Source: Kumtagia sp052180275
GTDB taxonomy: Bacteria; Pseudomonadota; Alphaproteobacteria; Rhizobiales; Rhizobiaceae
Assembly: GCF_052180275.1 (NCBI RefSeq)
Contig: NZ_CP197465.1
Span: 1,178,001-1,242,000, forward strand
Reading direction: 5' to 3'
Length of the DNA stretch: 64,000 nucleotides
Shown here: one piece after another, positions 1 through 8,808 of the stretch
Position numbering within the stretch: position 1 is the first letter of the stretch
How the letters are laid out: every line of letters begins with the position of its first letter
Made by a program: the position numbers and the translations under genes
Notes under the pieces: generated by a model
Database searches by the model: none
Seen by the model: only the letters and a program-made list of their open reading frames with translations
Told to the model about the DNA's origin: nothing

Positions 1-2
1 GG

Positions 3-2321
3 GCGCGGGCGAGCATCGAAAAGCTCGCGGCGATGGACAATGTGCGGTTGCTGCCGCGCACGACGGCGTTCGGCTACTACGCACAGAACATCGTCGGGCT
101 GGTCGAGCGGCTGACCGACCATCTGGCAAAACCCGACAAGGCGGTCGCCCGCGAGCGGCTGTGGCAGATCCGGGCGAAGCGCGTTGTGCTCGCCACGGGC
201 GCGATCGAGCGGCACATGGTGTTCGCCGACAACGACCGGCCGGGCGTGATGCTGGCCTCGGCGGGGCGGGCCTACCTCAACCATTACGGCGTGGCGGTGG
301 GCAAGAATGTCGGTGTTTATACGGCTAATGATTCCGCCTATTACGCAGCGATCGACCTGAAGAAGACCGGCGTCGGTATCGCGGCGATCGTCGATCTGCG
401 CGACAATCCGGGTGGCCCGGCGGTGGACGCGGCGCGGGCGCTCGGCATCGAGATAAACCACGGCCGCGCCGTGACCAAGGTGGGGGGAAAACTGCGCGTC
501 TCCTCCATGACGATCGAGCCGAAAACTGGCGGCAGCGGGCGAACGGTGGCCATCGATGCGCTGCTGACCTCGTCGGGCTGGACGCCTTCGGTGCACCTGT
601 TCTCGCAATCGCGCGGAAAAGTGGCGTTCGACGAGGCGACCAAACGCTTCCTGCCGGGAACCTATGCTCAGGACTGCGTGTCGGTGGGCGCCTGCAACGG
701 CACGGACGGGCTGGAGGCGACGATCGCGGAGGCGGTTTCGGCAGGCGAGAAGGCGGCGAAAGATTCAGGCGCCAAGGGGGCCAAGGCCGGGAAGATCAAG
801 GTGGATGCCGGCGAGAACTGGGCGGGATCGATGCTGGGCAGCGGGCCGGGCGCCGGCGACGGCACGACGGTGAAAGCCTTCATCGACTTCCAGAACGACG
901 TGACGGCCAAGGACATCCGCCAGGCGGTGCATGAAGGCATGCGCTCGATCGAGCATGTGAAGCGCTTCACCACCAACGGCATGGCGACCGACCAGGGCAA
1001 GACCTCGAACATGCACGGCCTGGCGATCGCCGCCGAGACGCTGGGCAAGCCGATCCCCGAGGTGGGGCTGACGACGTTCCGCGCGCCCTATACGCCGGTG
1101 ACGTTCGGCTCGATCGTCGGCCACGCCAAGGGAAAACTGTTCGACCCGACGCGGTGCACGGCGATCCACCCCTGGGCGGAGCGCAACGGCGCGGTGTTCG
1201 AGGATGTCGGGCAGTGGAAGCGCGCCTGGTATTTTCCGAAGGCCGGCGAAGACATGCACGCCGCCGTCAACCGCGAATGCGTGACGGTTCGGCAGGCAGC
1301 CGGCCTGTTCGACGCCTCGACGCTCGGCAAGATCGAGGTGGTCGGTCCGGACGCGGCGAAATTCATGGAGCTGCTCTACACCAACCCGTGGGAGAAGCTG
1401 GATGCGGGGCGCTGCCGCTACGGCATCATGCTGCGGGAGGACGGGTTCATCTATGACGACGGCGTGGTCGGGCGGCTGGCGCCGGACCGGTTCCACGTGA
1501 CCACCACGACCGGCGGCGCGGCCCGGGTGATGAACATGATGGAGGATTATCTCCAGACGGAGTTCCCGCATCTCAATGTCTGGCTCACCTCGATCTCCGA
1601 GCAATGGGCGGTCATCGCGGTGCAGGGGCCGAATTCGCGAAAAATCATCGAGCCGCTGGTCGAGGGCATCGACATGTCCGACGAGGCGTTTCCGCATATG
1701 TCGGTGCGTGAGGGAAAGATCTGCGGCGTGCCGACGCGGCTGTTCCGCATGTCGTTCACCGGCGACCGCGGGTTCGAGGTCAATGTGCCTGCCGATTTTG
1801 GCGAGGCGGTGTGGGAGGCGCTTTGGGCTGAAGGGCAGAAGCATGGAGCCTGCGCCTACGGCACCGAGGCGATGCACATTCTGCGTGCCGAAAAAGGCTA
1901 CATCATCGTCGGCCAGGACACGGACGGCACGGTGACGCCGGCCGACGCGAGCGTCGACTGGGCGGTCGGCAAGAAGAAGAAGGATTTCGTCGGCATACGC
2001 GGCCTGACGCGGCCGGATCTCGTCGCGCCGGGGCGAAAGCAACTGGTCGGGTTGAAGACGAAGGATCCGAAAATCGTGCTGGAGGAGGGTGCGCAGATCG
2101 TTGCCGACCCGGCGCAAAAAGTGCCGATGACGATGATCGGTCACGTCACCTCCAGCTACTGGTCGGAGAATTGCGGCCATTCGATCGCGCTGGGGCTGGT
2201 CGTCGACGGCAAGTCGCGGCATGGCGAGACGCTGTTCGTGCCGATGCCGGACGGGACGATCGAGGTCGAGGTGACGGGCATGGTGTTCTACGATCCGAAG
2301 GGAGAGCGCCTCAATGGCTAA
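3..2321 (+). CDS. soxA: Sarcosine oxidase alpha subunit, 5' end outside window
   Basis: Heterotetrameric sarcosine oxidase oxidatively demethylates sarcosine, passing the one-carbon unit to tetrahydrofolate. The reading frame is already open at base 3, so only the C-terminal 770 or so residues of a protein usually near 1000 aa are present; the N-terminal FAD/NAD-binding part lies upstream. What is visible runs from the dinucleotide-binding region (a VLATGAIERH stretch just after base 180) into a C-terminal GcvT/aminomethyltransferase-like domain from about base 1080 on (TTFRAPYTPVTFG, then GLFDASTLGKIEV), the part that handles folate. The gene overlaps soxG by 8 bp, the usual soxBDAG order. 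The GcvT homology should not be mistaken for a glycine cleavage T protein: the FAD part and the soxG neighbour decide. Confidence 0.95.
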   Translation, partial: ARASIEKLAAMDNVRLLPRTTAFGYYAQNIVGLVERLTDHLAKPDKAVARERLWQIRAKRVVLATGAIERHMVFADNDRPGVMLASAGRAYLNHYGVAVGKNVGVYTANDSAYYAAIDLKKTGVGIAAIVDLRDNPGGPAVDAARALGIEINHGRAVTKVGGKLRVSSMTIEPKTGGSGRTVAIDALLTSSGWTPSVHLFSQSRGKVAFDEATKRFLPGTYAQDCVSVGACNGTDGLEATIAEAVSAGEKAAKDSGAKGAKAGKIKVDAGENWAGSMLGSGPGAGDGTTVKAFIDFQNDVTAKDIRQAVHEGMRSIEHVKRFTTNGMATDQGKTSNMHGLAIAAETLGKPIPEVGLTTFRAPYTPVTFGSIVGHAKGKLFDPTRCTAIHPWAERNGAVFEDVGQWKRAWYFPKAGEDMHAAVNRECVTVRQAAGLFDASTLGKIEVVGPDAAKFMELLYTNPWEKLDAGRCRYGIMLREDGFIYDDGVVGRLAPDRFHVTTTTGGAARVMNMMEDYLQTEFPHLNVWLTSISEQWAVIAVQGPNSRKIIEPLVEGIDMSDEAFPHMSVREGKICGVPTRLFRMSFTGDRGFEVNVPADFGEAVWEALWAEGQKHGACAYGTEAMHILRAEKGYIIVGQDTDGTVTPADASVDWAVGKKKKDFVGIRGLTRPDLVAPGRKQLVGLKTKDPKIVLEEGAQIVADPAQKVPMTMIGHVTSSYWSENCGHSIALGLVVDGKSRHGETLFVPMPDGTIEVEVTGMVFYDPKGERLNG

Positions 2322-2874
2322 GGCTGCCAAATCCGCAGCAGGCGTCGCCCGCCGGCCGGCGCTCGCCGGACGCGAAGCGCTTTCGGGCGGCGTTCGCCTG
2401 TCGGTCCTGCCGCCGGCCGAACGCATCTCGCTCCGCGCCCCGGTCGCTTCGGTGGCGTCGCTGTCCAAGGCGCTCGGCCTCGACCTGCCGGTGAAGCCGA
2501 AGACCTCGGCCTCGTCGGGCCCGCGCACCGCGCTGTGGCTCGGGCCGGACGAATGGCTGGTGATCGACCAGACCGGCGACCCGCTGGCCGATTGCGCGGG
2601 GGTCAAGGCGCTGCATTCGGCGGTCGGGGTGTCGCACCGCAACGTCGCGTTCTCGGTTTCCGGCGCGGGCGCCGAAGCAACACTGAATGCGGGCTGCCCG
2701 CAGGATCTGTCGCTCGAAGCCTTTCCGGTGGGAGCGTGCTCGCGCACCATTCTCGGAAAAGTCGAGATCGTGCTGCTGCGTACCGGCGAGGATGCGTTCC
2801 GCGTCGAGTGCTGGCGGTCGTTTTCCGACTATGTGCATGCATTCCTGGTGGAGGCGGCTGCGGACGCCGGGTGA
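2314..2874 (+). CDS. soxG: Sarcosine oxidase gamma subunit
   Basis: This is the small gamma subunit (186 aa) of heterotetrameric sarcosine oxidase, which packs on the alpha subunit and has no catalytic residues of its own. Its start ATG lies inside the last codons of soxA (8-bp overlap), so the two are translationally coupled. The sequence has the family pattern: an Arg/Ala-rich N-terminus, LWLGPDEWLVID in the middle, HSAVGVSHRNVAF, then a C-terminal ECWRSFSDYVHAFLVEA. Nothing like a terminator is evident after the stop, and the next gene (lptE) converges on it after about 220 bp. The assignment rests on both sequence pattern and the soxA-soxG order. Confidence 0.93.
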   Translation: MAKAAKSAAGVARRPALAGREALSGGVRLSVLPPAERISLRAPVASVASLSKALGLDLPVKPKTSASSGPRTALWLGPDEWLVIDQTGDPLADCAGVKALHSAVGVSHRNVAFSVSGAGAEATLNAGCPQDLSLEAFPVGACSRTILGKVEIVLLRTGEDAFRVECWRSFSDYVHAFLVEAAADAG

Positions 2875-3093
2875 GGGCGGGTCGTAACGGAGGCGGTGGC
2901 CCTGAACTCGATCCGATGGGGAATGTCCGGCGGTATCAGCTGCAGAACAGGCTCGCCACCACCATCTTTTGACGATTATCCCGACATAGTCGACACGCCG
3001 CAAGGCATCGAACGTCTTCGCCGGCGACAAGCCCGCCGTCGCCTCGATCACCTCAAGGCAACGGGCTGAGGTCGATGCCTGGGGCCGTCGGGA

Positions 3094-3657
3094 TCAGGCG
3101 GCCTTCAGCTTCGACAGCTTCTGCGCTATGTCCAGCCGCAGCAGTTCGGCGAGTTCGCGTGCCGCGCGGTCCTCGGCGTCGCGGCGCGCCCGCACATTGG
3201 CGAATTCCTGGGCCGGCTGGTCGTAGGAGGCCGGTATGGAGCGCGACCCGCGGGCGACGGGCTTGCCGGTCGCGATCTCGGTCAGCACGTAGCTGCCCGT
3301 CATGTGCAAGGTGGCGGCCGTCGGGCGGCCGTCATTGTCCACCTCCACCACCGCCTCGTCGAGCACCAGCACCGAAGCGGCGAGCGCCATCCGGTATTTC
3401 GCCTGCGCCGGTTGTCCGGCGCCGCCGTTGAACAGGAAGATCAGATCGTTGCGCAACTGCTGCCCGTAGCGGGTGTTGACCGCTTCGATCGAGATCTGCC
3501 GCAGCCCCTCGGCCGCGCCCGGCACGGCGCCGGTCTCGATGCTGGCGTCCGAATAGAGCGGCCGCACGGTGCAGGCCGAGGCCAGCGTGGCCACAGCGAG
3601 CAGGGCGGCGACGCCGAGGCGGCGAAGGGCGGCGGAACGGCGATCAGGCAACGACAT
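3094..3657 (-). CDS. lptE: LPS-assembly lipoprotein LptE
   Basis: LptE is the outer-membrane lipoprotein that plugs the LptD barrel and helps insert lipopolysaccharide into the outer leaflet. The 187-aa product begins with a basic stretch and a hydrophobic segment ending in a lipobox-like LASAC, giving a likely lipidated Cys29. A conserved-type TVRPLYSD segment follows directly. The mature part contains RYGQQLRNDLIFLFNGG, characteristic of alphaproteobacterial LptE, and a charged C-terminal helix. It overlaps the end of leuS by 14 bp and is evidently co-transcribed with it. In many relatives holA follows, but here the sox operon end does. Function is assigned from family and leuS linkage. Confidence 0.88.
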   Translation of the reverse strand: MSLPDRRSAALRRLGVAALLAVATLASACTVRPLYSDASIETGAVPGAAEGLRQISIEAVNTRYGQQLRNDLIFLFNGGAGQPAQAKYRMALAASVLVLDEAVVEVDNDGRPTAATLHMTGSYVLTEIATGKPVARGSRSIPASYDQPAQEFANVRARRDAEDRAARELAELLRLDIAQKLSKLKAA

Positions 3658-6307
3658 TGACGATCCTTTGCGGCACCACGATCACCTTGCGCGGCTCTCT
3701 GCCCTCGAGCGCCTTCTGGACGACATCGAGCGCAAGCGCCGCCTTCTCGACCGCAGCTTGATCCGCGTCGCGCGCAATCGTCAAGTCGCCGCGTTTCTTG
3801 CCGTTGACCTGCACCGGATAGACGATCTCATTGTCCACCGTCAGCGCCGGGTCGAAGACCGGCCACGGGCGCTCCGCGATCAGGCCTCTGCCGCCGAGCG
3901 CGGCCCAGCATTCCTCGGCCAGGTGCGGCATCATTGGCGCAATCATGGACAGGAGGAATTCCACCGCCTCTCGCAAGGCGGCAGCTTCCGTCGAAGCCAG
4001 TCTGGCCGACCCATCGGTCGCGCCATCCTCGCCGGAACCCAGCGTCGATCCGACGAAGGAACTGATTTTGTTCGTCAGGTCATAGACGCGCGCGACGGCC
4101 TTGTTGAAGCCGAGCTTGCCGATATCCTCGCCGACCGACTTCAGCGTCTTGTGCGCGGTCTTCGACAATATGCCGGCCTCGCCATCGGATGCGCTCGCCG
4201 GGGCAATTCCGGCAATAGCCGGCGCCGCCTCCGACACCAGCCGCCAGACGCGCTGCACGAAACGGTGCGCGCCCTCGACGCCGGCTTCCGTCCAGATCAC
4301 GTCGCGCTCCGGCGGCGAATCCGACAGCATGAACCAGCGCGCGGTGTCGGCGCCGTAGCTGGCGATGATGTCATCGGGATCGACGACGTTCTTCCGCGAT
4401 TTCGACATCTTCTCGATCGCGCCGATCTCGACCGGGGCGCCGTCCTTCAGCAAGGTGGCGCGGCGGACGCCGTCGATCTCCTCGATCTTCACTTCGGCCG
4501 GTGTGATCCAGCCTTCCGGCAGGCGATAGGTCTCGTGCACGACCATCCCTTGCGTGAACAGGCCTTCGAAAGGCTCCTTCACCTCGTTGATGTGCCCGGT
4601 CGCCTGCATGGCGCGCACGTAGAAGCGCGAATAGAGCAGGTGCAGGATCGCGTGCTCGATGCCGCCGATATACTGGTTGACCGGCAGCCAGCCTTTTTTC
4701 CCGTCGACCACCGGCAAGGTGGTGGGCGCCGTCTCGTTCCACGGATCGGTGAAGCGGGCAAAATACCAGGACGAATCGACGAACGTGTCCATCGTGTCGG
4801 TGTCGCGCCGCGCCGCCCTGCCGCAGTGCGGGCAGGTCGCGTGTTTCCACGTCGCATGATGGTCGAGCGGATTGCCCGGTCTGTCGAAGCTCACATGGTC
4901 GGGCAGCACGATCGGCAGCGCGCTGTCGGGCACCGGCAGCGAGCCGCAATCGTCGCAATGGATGACCGGGATCGGGCAGCCCCAGTACCGCTGGCGCGAG
5001 ATCAGCCAGTCGCGTAGCCGGAACTGCACCTTTCGCTCGCCCATCGGCCGGTTGCCGATCGAGATCTCACCCAGCCGGTCGGCGACGTCGTCAAAAGCCT
5101 GCTTCGGCTTCATGCCGTCGAGGAAGCGCGAATTGATCATCACGCCGTCGTCGACATAGGCTTCCTCGGTGACCTGGAAGGTCTTTTCGTCGGCGCCTTC
5201 CGGCATCACCACCGGCACCACCGGCAGGCCATATTTGTTGGCGAAGTCGAGGTCGCGCTGGTCGCCCGACGGGCAGCCGAAGATCGCGCCCGTGCCATAA
5301 TCCATCAGCACGAAATTGGCGACATAGATGGGCAGTGTCCAACTCTCGTCGAACGGATGCACGACGCGGATGCCGGTGTCGAAACCCTTCTTCTCGGCGG
5401 TCTCGAGTGCTGCCACCGACGTCCCCACGCGCCGCACCTCCTCCATGAAGGCGGCCAGTTTTGGATTGTTCTCCGCAGCCTTCTTCGCAAGCGGATGGTC
5501 GGCGGCGATCGCCATGAAGGAGGCGCCAAAGATCGTGTCCGGACGGGTCGTATAGACCTCCAACTCGTTCTCGCCGGCGGGCGCCGTGCCCTTGGCCAGC
5601 GGCCAGCGGATCAGCAGGCCCTCCGAGCGGCCGATCCAGTTGGCCTGCATCAGCTTGACCTTGTCCGGCCAGCGGTCCAGCGTGTCGAGGCTGTCCAGCA
5701 GGTCCTGCGACATCGAGGTGATCTTGAAGAACCACTGCGTCAGGTCGCGCTGCTCGACCGGCGCGCCGGAACGCCAGCCCTTGCCGTCGATCACCTGCTC
5801 GTTGGCCAGCACGGTCATGTCGACCGGGTCCCAGTTGACCTTGGCCGACCGGCGCTCGACCAGCCCGGCCTTCCAGAAATCCAGGAACAGCTTTTGCTGG
5901 TGCTTGTAATAGGACGGATCGCAAGTGGCGATCTCGCGCGCCCAGTCCAGCGACAGGCCCATCGTCTTCAACTGGCCCTTCATCGTCTCGATGTTGGCGT
6001 AGGTCCAGTCGCGCGGGTTCACCTTGTTGTCGCGCGCCGCGTTCTCGGCCGGCAGGCCGAACGCATCCCAGCCCATCGGGTGCAGCACGTTCTTGCCGTT
6101 GGCCCGCTGGAAACGCGCCACCACGTCGCCCATGGTGTAGTTGCGCACATGGCCCATATGGATGCGCCCGGACGGGTAGGGGAACATCTCCAGCACGTAG
6201 TATTTTTCGCGCGGGTCGTCGTTCTTCGTCTCGAAGAGCTTTGCCGCGTCCCAGGCTTTTTGCCATTTGGGCTCGGATGCGCGCGGATTGTATCGTTCGG
6301 TTGCCAT
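3644..6307 (-). CDS. leuS: Leucyl-tRNA synthetase
   Basis: This cytoplasmic class I aminoacyl-tRNA synthetase charges tRNA-Leu. Length (887 aa) is normal for the bacterial enzyme. The nucleotide-binding HIGH motif is seen as HMGH at residues 50-53 and KMSKS at residues 633-637. Between them lie the editing (CP1) domain, with a TTRPDTIFGASFMAIA segment, and the synthetase core with FVDSSWYFARF. The C-terminal anticodon-binding part ends in VIVVPQRIVNVVA. The start ATG at 6307 has no strong SD. The gene is divergent from yggS across 138 bp that must hold both promoters, and lptE follows with overlap. Confidence 0.98.
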   Translation of the reverse strand: MATERYNPRASEPKWQKAWDAAKLFETKNDDPREKYYVLEMFPYPSGRIHMGHVRNYTMGDVVARFQRANGKNVLHPMGWDAFGLPAENAARDNKVNPRDWTYANIETMKGQLKTMGLSLDWAREIATCDPSYYKHQQKLFLDFWKAGLVERRSAKVNWDPVDMTVLANEQVIDGKGWRSGAPVEQRDLTQWFFKITSMSQDLLDSLDTLDRWPDKVKLMQANWIGRSEGLLIRWPLAKGTAPAGENELEVYTTRPDTIFGASFMAIAADHPLAKKAAENNPKLAAFMEEVRRVGTSVAALETAEKKGFDTGIRVVHPFDESWTLPIYVANFVLMDYGTGAIFGCPSGDQRDLDFANKYGLPVVPVVMPEGADEKTFQVTEEAYVDDGVMINSRFLDGMKPKQAFDDVADRLGEISIGNRPMGERKVQFRLRDWLISRQRYWGCPIPVIHCDDCGSLPVPDSALPIVLPDHVSFDRPGNPLDHHATWKHATCPHCGRAARRDTDTMDTFVDSSWYFARFTDPWNETAPTTLPVVDGKKGWLPVNQYIGGIEHAILHLLYSRFYVRAMQATGHINEVKEPFEGLFTQGMVVHETYRLPEGWITPAEVKIEEIDGVRRATLLKDGAPVEIGAIEKMSKSRKNVVDPDDIIASYGADTARWFMLSDSPPERDVIWTEAGVEGAHRFVQRVWRLVSEAAPAIAGIAPASASDGEAGILSKTAHKTLKSVGEDIGKLGFNKAVARVYDLTNKISSFVGSTLGSGEDGATDGSARLASTEAAALREAVEFLLSMIAPMMPHLAEECWAALGGRGLIAERPWPVFDPALTVDNEIVYPVQVNGKKRGDLTIARDADQAAVEKAALALDVVQKALEGREPRKVIVVPQRIVNVVA

Positions 6308-6445
6308 TATCGGGAATTCACTGGATAAGACGGGCGAAATGGGTTCGGCGGACCTTCACCATGGTTTGCCGGAGGCGTCAAATTTTTTCCCCTTAAAAGT
6401 GAAAAGCCACGTTTAACTTGAATCCGTTTCTCCTTGGGGTGAGGC

Positions 6446-7108
6446 ATGAGCGACGCAGTTTCCCGGCTGGCTGAAGTGAAAGCGAAAATCGCGGCGGCCG
6501 AGTGCGAGGCAAGGCGCGCGGCCGGCAGCGTCACGCTGGTCGCCGTCTCGAAAACCTTCGACGCAGCCGATATTCGCCCGGTCATCGCTGCCGGGCAGCG
6601 TGTGTTCGGCGAGAACCGCGTGCAGGAAGCGCAAGGCAAATGGCCGGCGCTGAGGCAAGACCGGCCGGACCTGGAGCTGCATCTCATCGGCCCGCTGCAA
6701 TCCAACAAGGCGAAGGAGGCGGTGGCGCTGTTCGACGTCATCGAGACGGTCGACCGCGAGAAGATCGCCGCCGAACTGGCCAAGGAGATTGCCAGGCAAG
6801 GAAAGGCGCCAAAGCTCTACGTGCAGGTCAACACCGGCTCGGAGCCGCAAAAGGCTGGCATCGAGCCGCGCGAGGCCGTCGCTTTCGTCACGCGCTGCCG
6901 CGAGGTCCATGGACTCGCCATCGACGGCCTGATGTGCATCCCGCCGGTCGAGGAAAACCCCGGCCCGCACTTCGCGCTGCTGGAAAAGCTGGCGCGTGAG
7001 GCCGGTGTGGAAAAGCTGTCGATGGGCATGTCCAGCGACTACGAAATCGCGGTCGCCTTCGGCGCGACAAGCGTGCGCGTCGGCTCGGCGATTTTCGGGA
7101 CGCGGTGA
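6446..7108 (+). CDS. yggS: YggS-type pyridoxal-phosphate homeostasis protein
   Basis: This 220-aa protein belongs to the YggS/PROSC family, a single TIM-barrel that binds pyridoxal 5'-phosphate without known catalytic turnover and keeps free PLP and amino-acid/2-oxoacid pools in balance. The PLP-binding lysine is K36 in LVAVSKTFD. Further family signatures are FGENRVQEAQGKW, LHLIGPLQSNKA and, near the end, LSMGMSSDYEIAVAFGATSVRVGSAIFG, which forms the phosphate pocket. The start is supported by a GGGGTGAGG SD just upstream. It is transcribed away from leuS and is followed by a toxin-antitoxin pair in the same direction, with no clear terminator between. Confidence 0.95.
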   Translation: MSDAVSRLAEVKAKIAAAECEARRAAGSVTLVAVSKTFDAADIRPVIAAGQRVFGENRVQEAQGKWPALRQDRPDLELHLIGPLQSNKAKEAVALFDVIETVDREKIAAELAKEIARQGKAPKLYVQVNTGSEPQKAGIEPREAVAFVTRCREVHGLAIDGLMCIPPVEENPGPHFALLEKLAREAGVEKLSMGMSSDYEIAVAFGATSVRVGSAIFGTR

Positions 7109-7171
7109 CTGGTTTTTTGAACGAAGGCCCCCGCCATGCTATATGCTAGCCAGGTTGGCTCGGTGACGAAA

Positions 7172-7429
7172 ATGAACTGGCATCTGCAGGACGCGAAGAA
7201 CAATTTCTCGAAAGTGGTCCAGAAGGCGCGCACGGAAGGACCGCAGACCGTGACGTTGCGCGGCAAGCCGACCGCGGTGGTTCTGTCGGCGGAAGAGTAT
7301 GAGAGGCTCACCTCTGGCAAGCCGTCGCTGGAGGAGTTTCTGTTGGCTGATGGGCCGATCTGGGACGACGAGTTCGTCGAGGACGTCAATCGGCGCAACA
7401 AGTCGCCGGGTCGAGATATCGACTTCTGA
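7172..7429 (+). CDS. Phd/YefM-type antitoxin
   Basis: This is a small (85 aa) antitoxin of the Phd/YefM fold, which binds DNA through its N-terminal half and neutralises the cognate toxin with its C-terminal tail. The sequence shows WHLQDAKNNFSKVVQKA, then VTLRGKPTAVVLSAEEYERL, the classic Phd core, followed by an acidic tail typical of toxin wrapping. The frame could be extended upstream to an ATG near 7136, but the MNWHLQ start at 7172 matches family proteins and is preferred. The toxin gene begins 3 nt after its stop, so the pair is a TA operon probably repressed by the antitoxin-toxin complex. Confidence 0.88.
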   Translation: MNWHLQDAKNNFSKVVQKARTEGPQTVTLRGKPTAVVLSAEEYERLTSGKPSLEEFLLADGPIWDDEFVEDVNRRNKSPGRDIDF

Positions 7430-7432
7430 CGC

Positions 7433-7849
7433 ATGTTTCTTCTCGATACCAATGTCGTTTCCGCGCTTCGAAAGAAGGATGCCCCCGCAGTTCAGTGGCT
7501 TTCGGCACAACAACGAGGGACGTCTTGGCTCAGCGTTATGACGCTTGGCGAGATCAGGCGCGGAATTGAAATGAAGCAGCGCAAGGATGCCGAGGCGGCT
7601 CGTCACTTGGCATCATGGTTCGCGGCAATTCGAGGAGAGTTTGGACAGCGGGTGCTGGGCGTCGACGAAGCGGTCGCATTGGAATGGGGCCGCATTTCGG
7701 CATTGCGCACACGCGGAGAAGCCGACTGCCTCATTGCAGCAACCGCAATCGTGCATGACCTGCTTCTCGTAACGCGCAACGTCGCCGATTTCCAAGATAC
7801 CGGCGTCTCCCTGATCAATCCTTGGGACGCCTTGGGAACGACAAGATAA
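7433..7849 (+). CDS. PIN-domain toxin (VapC/FitB-like)
   Basis: This 138-aa PIN-domain ribonuclease is the toxin partner of the upstream Phd/YefM protein. Acidic metal-binding residues are visible: Asp in LLDTNVVSALR at the N-terminus, Glu in SVMTLGEIRRG, Asp in GEADCLIAATA and Asp in TRNVADF near the C-terminus. The arrangement FLLDTNVVS...NPW is that of the FitB/VapC group, which cleaves tRNA or other structured RNA; the target here is unknown. It converges with the EamA transporter gene after about 20 bp. All active-site positions appear intact, so the toxin should be functional. Confidence 0.88.
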   Translation: MFLLDTNVVSALRKKDAPAVQWLSAQQRGTSWLSVMTLGEIRRGIEMKQRKDAEAARHLASWFAAIRGEFGQRVLGVDEAVALEWGRISALRTRGEADCLIAATAIVHDLLLVTRNVADFQDTGVSLINPWDALGTTR

Positions 7850-7870
7850 TTACGATTCTCCTACCAGTCG

Positions 7871-8770
7871 CTAAATCTCCATCACTTCCGGCACGGGCTT
7901 CTTCAGCTGATGCTCGCGGAAGAAGATGAACAGGCCGGCCGCCACGATGATCGCGGCGCCGACCAGCATGTTCAGGCGCGGCACGTCGCCGAACACGATC
8001 CAGCCGAAGACAATCGCCCAGAACAGTTGCGTGTACTGGAAAGGAACCACCGTCGCCGCGTCGGCGAGCTTGAGCGAGCGGTTGATGCAGACATGCGCGA
8101 TCATCGCCACCACGCCGAGCAGGCCGAGCAGGGAGAACTCCAGCGGGCTCGGCGTCACCCAGTCGAACGGCGCCGTCAACGCGCCGAGCACGGCGGCCGA
8201 CACCATCTGCCAGAACACCAGCGTGACATCCGGCGTGCCGCGCAGCGCGCGGCCGGAAATCAGCAGGAAGGAGAAGGCGAGGCTGCCGAAGATCGAAATG
8301 ATCGCTGCCGGCGTCAGCGTTGCGGAGGACGGTTCCAGCGCGATCACCACGCCGCAGAAGCCGAGGAAGATCGCTGACCAGCGCCGCCAGCCGACCTTTT
8401 CGCCGAGCAGGAAGGGCGACATCGCAGCCACATAGATCGGCGCCGCCAGCCAATAGGTCATGGCGTCGGCGAGCGGCAGGTAGACGACGGCGAAATAGAA
8501 GGCATAGGCCTCGGCCGACGACAGGATGACGCGCAGCACCTGCATGCCGGGCCGCTCGACCTTGAACAGCGGGGTCAGTCCGCTGCGCCACAGGAAGGGG
8601 CTAAGCACGATCAGCGCCGCCACGCTGCGGATCAGCAGCAATTGGCCGACCGAGTAGGTCGACACCAGCCATTTGCCGAGCGTGTCGTTGAGCGTGAACA
8701 GCAGGGAGCCGGCAAGCATCAGCAGGATGCCGAGCCGCGCCGCCGCGTTGCCGGTAGGGGAAAAATTCAA
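7871..8770 (-). CDS. EamA/DMT-family transporter
   Basis: This 299-aa inner-membrane protein has ten hydrophobic segments in two EamA repeats, the drug/metabolite transporter fold. Most members export or import small metabolites; the substrate cannot be read from sequence. The only in-frame start that keeps the first helix is a TTG at 8770, giving an N-terminus LNFSPTGNAAARLG; a stop lies just upstream. It follows the idonate-dehydrogenase-like gene after 38 bp on the same strand and could be the last gene of the GntR-TRAP operon, perhaps moving a related sugar acid or product. That link is inference from spacing alone. Confidence 0.85.
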   Translation of the reverse strand: MNFSPTGNAAARLGILLMLAGSLLFTLNDTLGKWLVSTYSVGQLLLIRSVAALIVLSPFLWRSGLTPLFKVERPGMQVLRVILSSAEAYAFYFAVVYLPLADAMTYWLAAPIYVAAMSPFLLGEKVGWRRWSAIFLGFCGVVIALEPSSATLTPAAIISIFGSLAFSFLLISGRALRGTPDVTLVFWQMVSAAVLGALTAPFDWVTPSPLEFSLLGLLGVVAMIAHVCINRSLKLADAATVVPFQYTQLFWAIVFGWIVFGDVPRLNMLVGAAIIVAAGLFIFFREHQLKKPVPEVMEI

Positions 8771-8808
8771 GGCTAGATGTTCCGTCCCAGGCCGACGACG
8801 GACCCCAG

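Noticed and set aside
1080..2321. Glycine cleavage T protein or YgfZ
   Set aside because: The GcvT fold is the normal C-terminal domain of SoxA; it is continuous with the FAD part and followed by soxG.
765..2750. 661-codon open frame antisense to soxA/soxG
   Set aside because: Arg/His/Ala-rich shadow frame with no motif; the sense frames are clear sarcosine oxidase subunits.
2311..3051. 246-codon minus-strand frame running under soxG
   Set aside because: Most of it is the soxG shadow. Only its first 30 or so residues lie in free sequence; too short to call a gene, noted as a possible remnant.
3569..5017. 482-codon frame opposite leuS
   Set aside because: Composition is that of an antisense shadow (Arg, His, Asp rich); leuS on the other strand is certain.
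8760..8808. Alternative upstream start for the EamA transporter
   Set aside because: An in-frame stop lies just upstream of the TTG at 8770, so the gene cannot extend further.
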